Of a stretch of 60,939 bases of DNA, positions 60,939 through 60,939 are shown piece by piece. The first letter of the stretch is position 1. Each line of letters opens with the position of its first letter. Under the pieces are notes generated by a model. That model ran no database searches. It saw only the letters and a list, made by a program, of their open reading frames with translations, and was not told the origin of the DNA. The translations under genes and the position numbers were made by a program. Source of the DNA: Burkholderia aenigmatica (lineage in GTDB: Bacteria > Pseudomonadota > Gammaproteobacteria > Burkholderiales > Burkholderiaceae); contig NZ_CABVQC010000059.1 of the NCBI RefSeq assembly GCF_902499175.1, positions 1 to 60,939 of the forward strand, read 5' to 3'.

Positions 60939-60939
60939 G
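60867..60939. mobile_element. End of an insertion sequence interrupting esterase copy 2
   Basis: From 60867 the similarity to esterase copy 1 ends and a transposase reading frame begins on the other strand. A TA dinucleotide at 60865-60866 lies exactly at the junction, fitting the TA target of IS630/Tc1-type elements. The element has a short inverted word GTTCC-N9-GGAAC near its edge. Only about 73 bases are in the window. Confidence 0.65.

Noticed and set aside
1..60939. CRISPR arrays, toxin-antitoxin pairs or a phage structural module
   Set aside because: No regularly spaced repeats, no cas genes, no recognised toxin or phage structural proteins were seen.

Overview
The window looks like part of a Burkholderia-type betaproteobacterial replicon. 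The first bases match the 3' end of a 5S rRNA gene as found in Burkholderia. The left half is very GC-rich with strongly G/C-ending codons, and the gene families (PreTA, RutR-like TetR, AraC/LysR regulators, MsrA/DipZ/MsrB) fit that group. All assignments come from reading the sequence and recalled family motifs; no database search was run.

Layout. 1-2.8 kb: end of an rRNA operon with its terminator, then small minus-strand genes (ankyrin protein, unknown protein, GNAT acetyltransferase, SnoaL-like protein, small membrane protein). 3.1-7.8 kb: aldehyde dehydrogenase, a class III omega-transaminase broken by one in-frame TGA, and a CodB-like permease. 7.85-14.1 kb: SUKH-like protein, AraC regulator and a short fatty-acid operon (acyl-CoA synthetase, 3-hydroxyacyl-CoA dehydrogenase, thiolase). 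14.2-26 kb: a pyrimidine locus with a RutR-like regulator, beta-ureidopropionase, dihydropyrimidine dehydrogenase (PreT+PreA), NCS1 permease, dihydropyrimidinase, then nucleoside transporter, thymidine phosphorylase and cytidine deaminase. 26-30.6 kb: a Rieske oxygenase and an exported methionine-sulfoxide repair set (MsrA, DipZ, MsrB).

At 30.9 kb a P4-type tyrosine integrase opens a less GC-rich, accessory-looking segment that runs to the window end. It carries an SDR/TetR pair, a sulfur-compound regulon (34.5-42.4 kb), an MFS transporter, an exported tannase-family esterase, an H-NS-like silencer, an acyl-CoA degradation block (FadB-like protein, three acyl-CoA dehydrogenases, a PA1024-type NADH:quinone reductase, a quinone oxidoreductase, an acyl-CoA synthetase) and a second esterase cut by an insertion sequence, apparently IS630-like.

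The most interesting system is 34.5-42.4 kb. A Gln-type thiol dioxygenase (3-mercaptopropionate dioxygenase type), a family III CoA-transferase and an acyl-CoA dehydrogenase homologue with Arg84 and Gln246 and no catalytic glutamate (the recalled signature of 3-sulfinopropionyl-CoA desulfinases) form a path from 3-mercaptopropionate to propionyl-CoA plus sulfite. They sit with an amino-acid importer of the SdaC/CyuP class, a MalY/PatB-type C-S beta-lyase, a thioesterase and a LysR regulator. Three promoters share one architecture: dyad TTGAA-N6-TTCAA directly abutting a -35 hexamer, a 17-bp spacer and a -10 hexamer. A fourth dyad overlaps the LysR start. I infer one regulon that imports a cysteine S-conjugate, for example S-(2-carboxyethyl)cysteine, cleaves it to 3-mercaptopropionate and desulfurises that. 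The lower steps are known chemistry; the coupling to an importer and C-S lyase under one operator is the potentially undescribed part.
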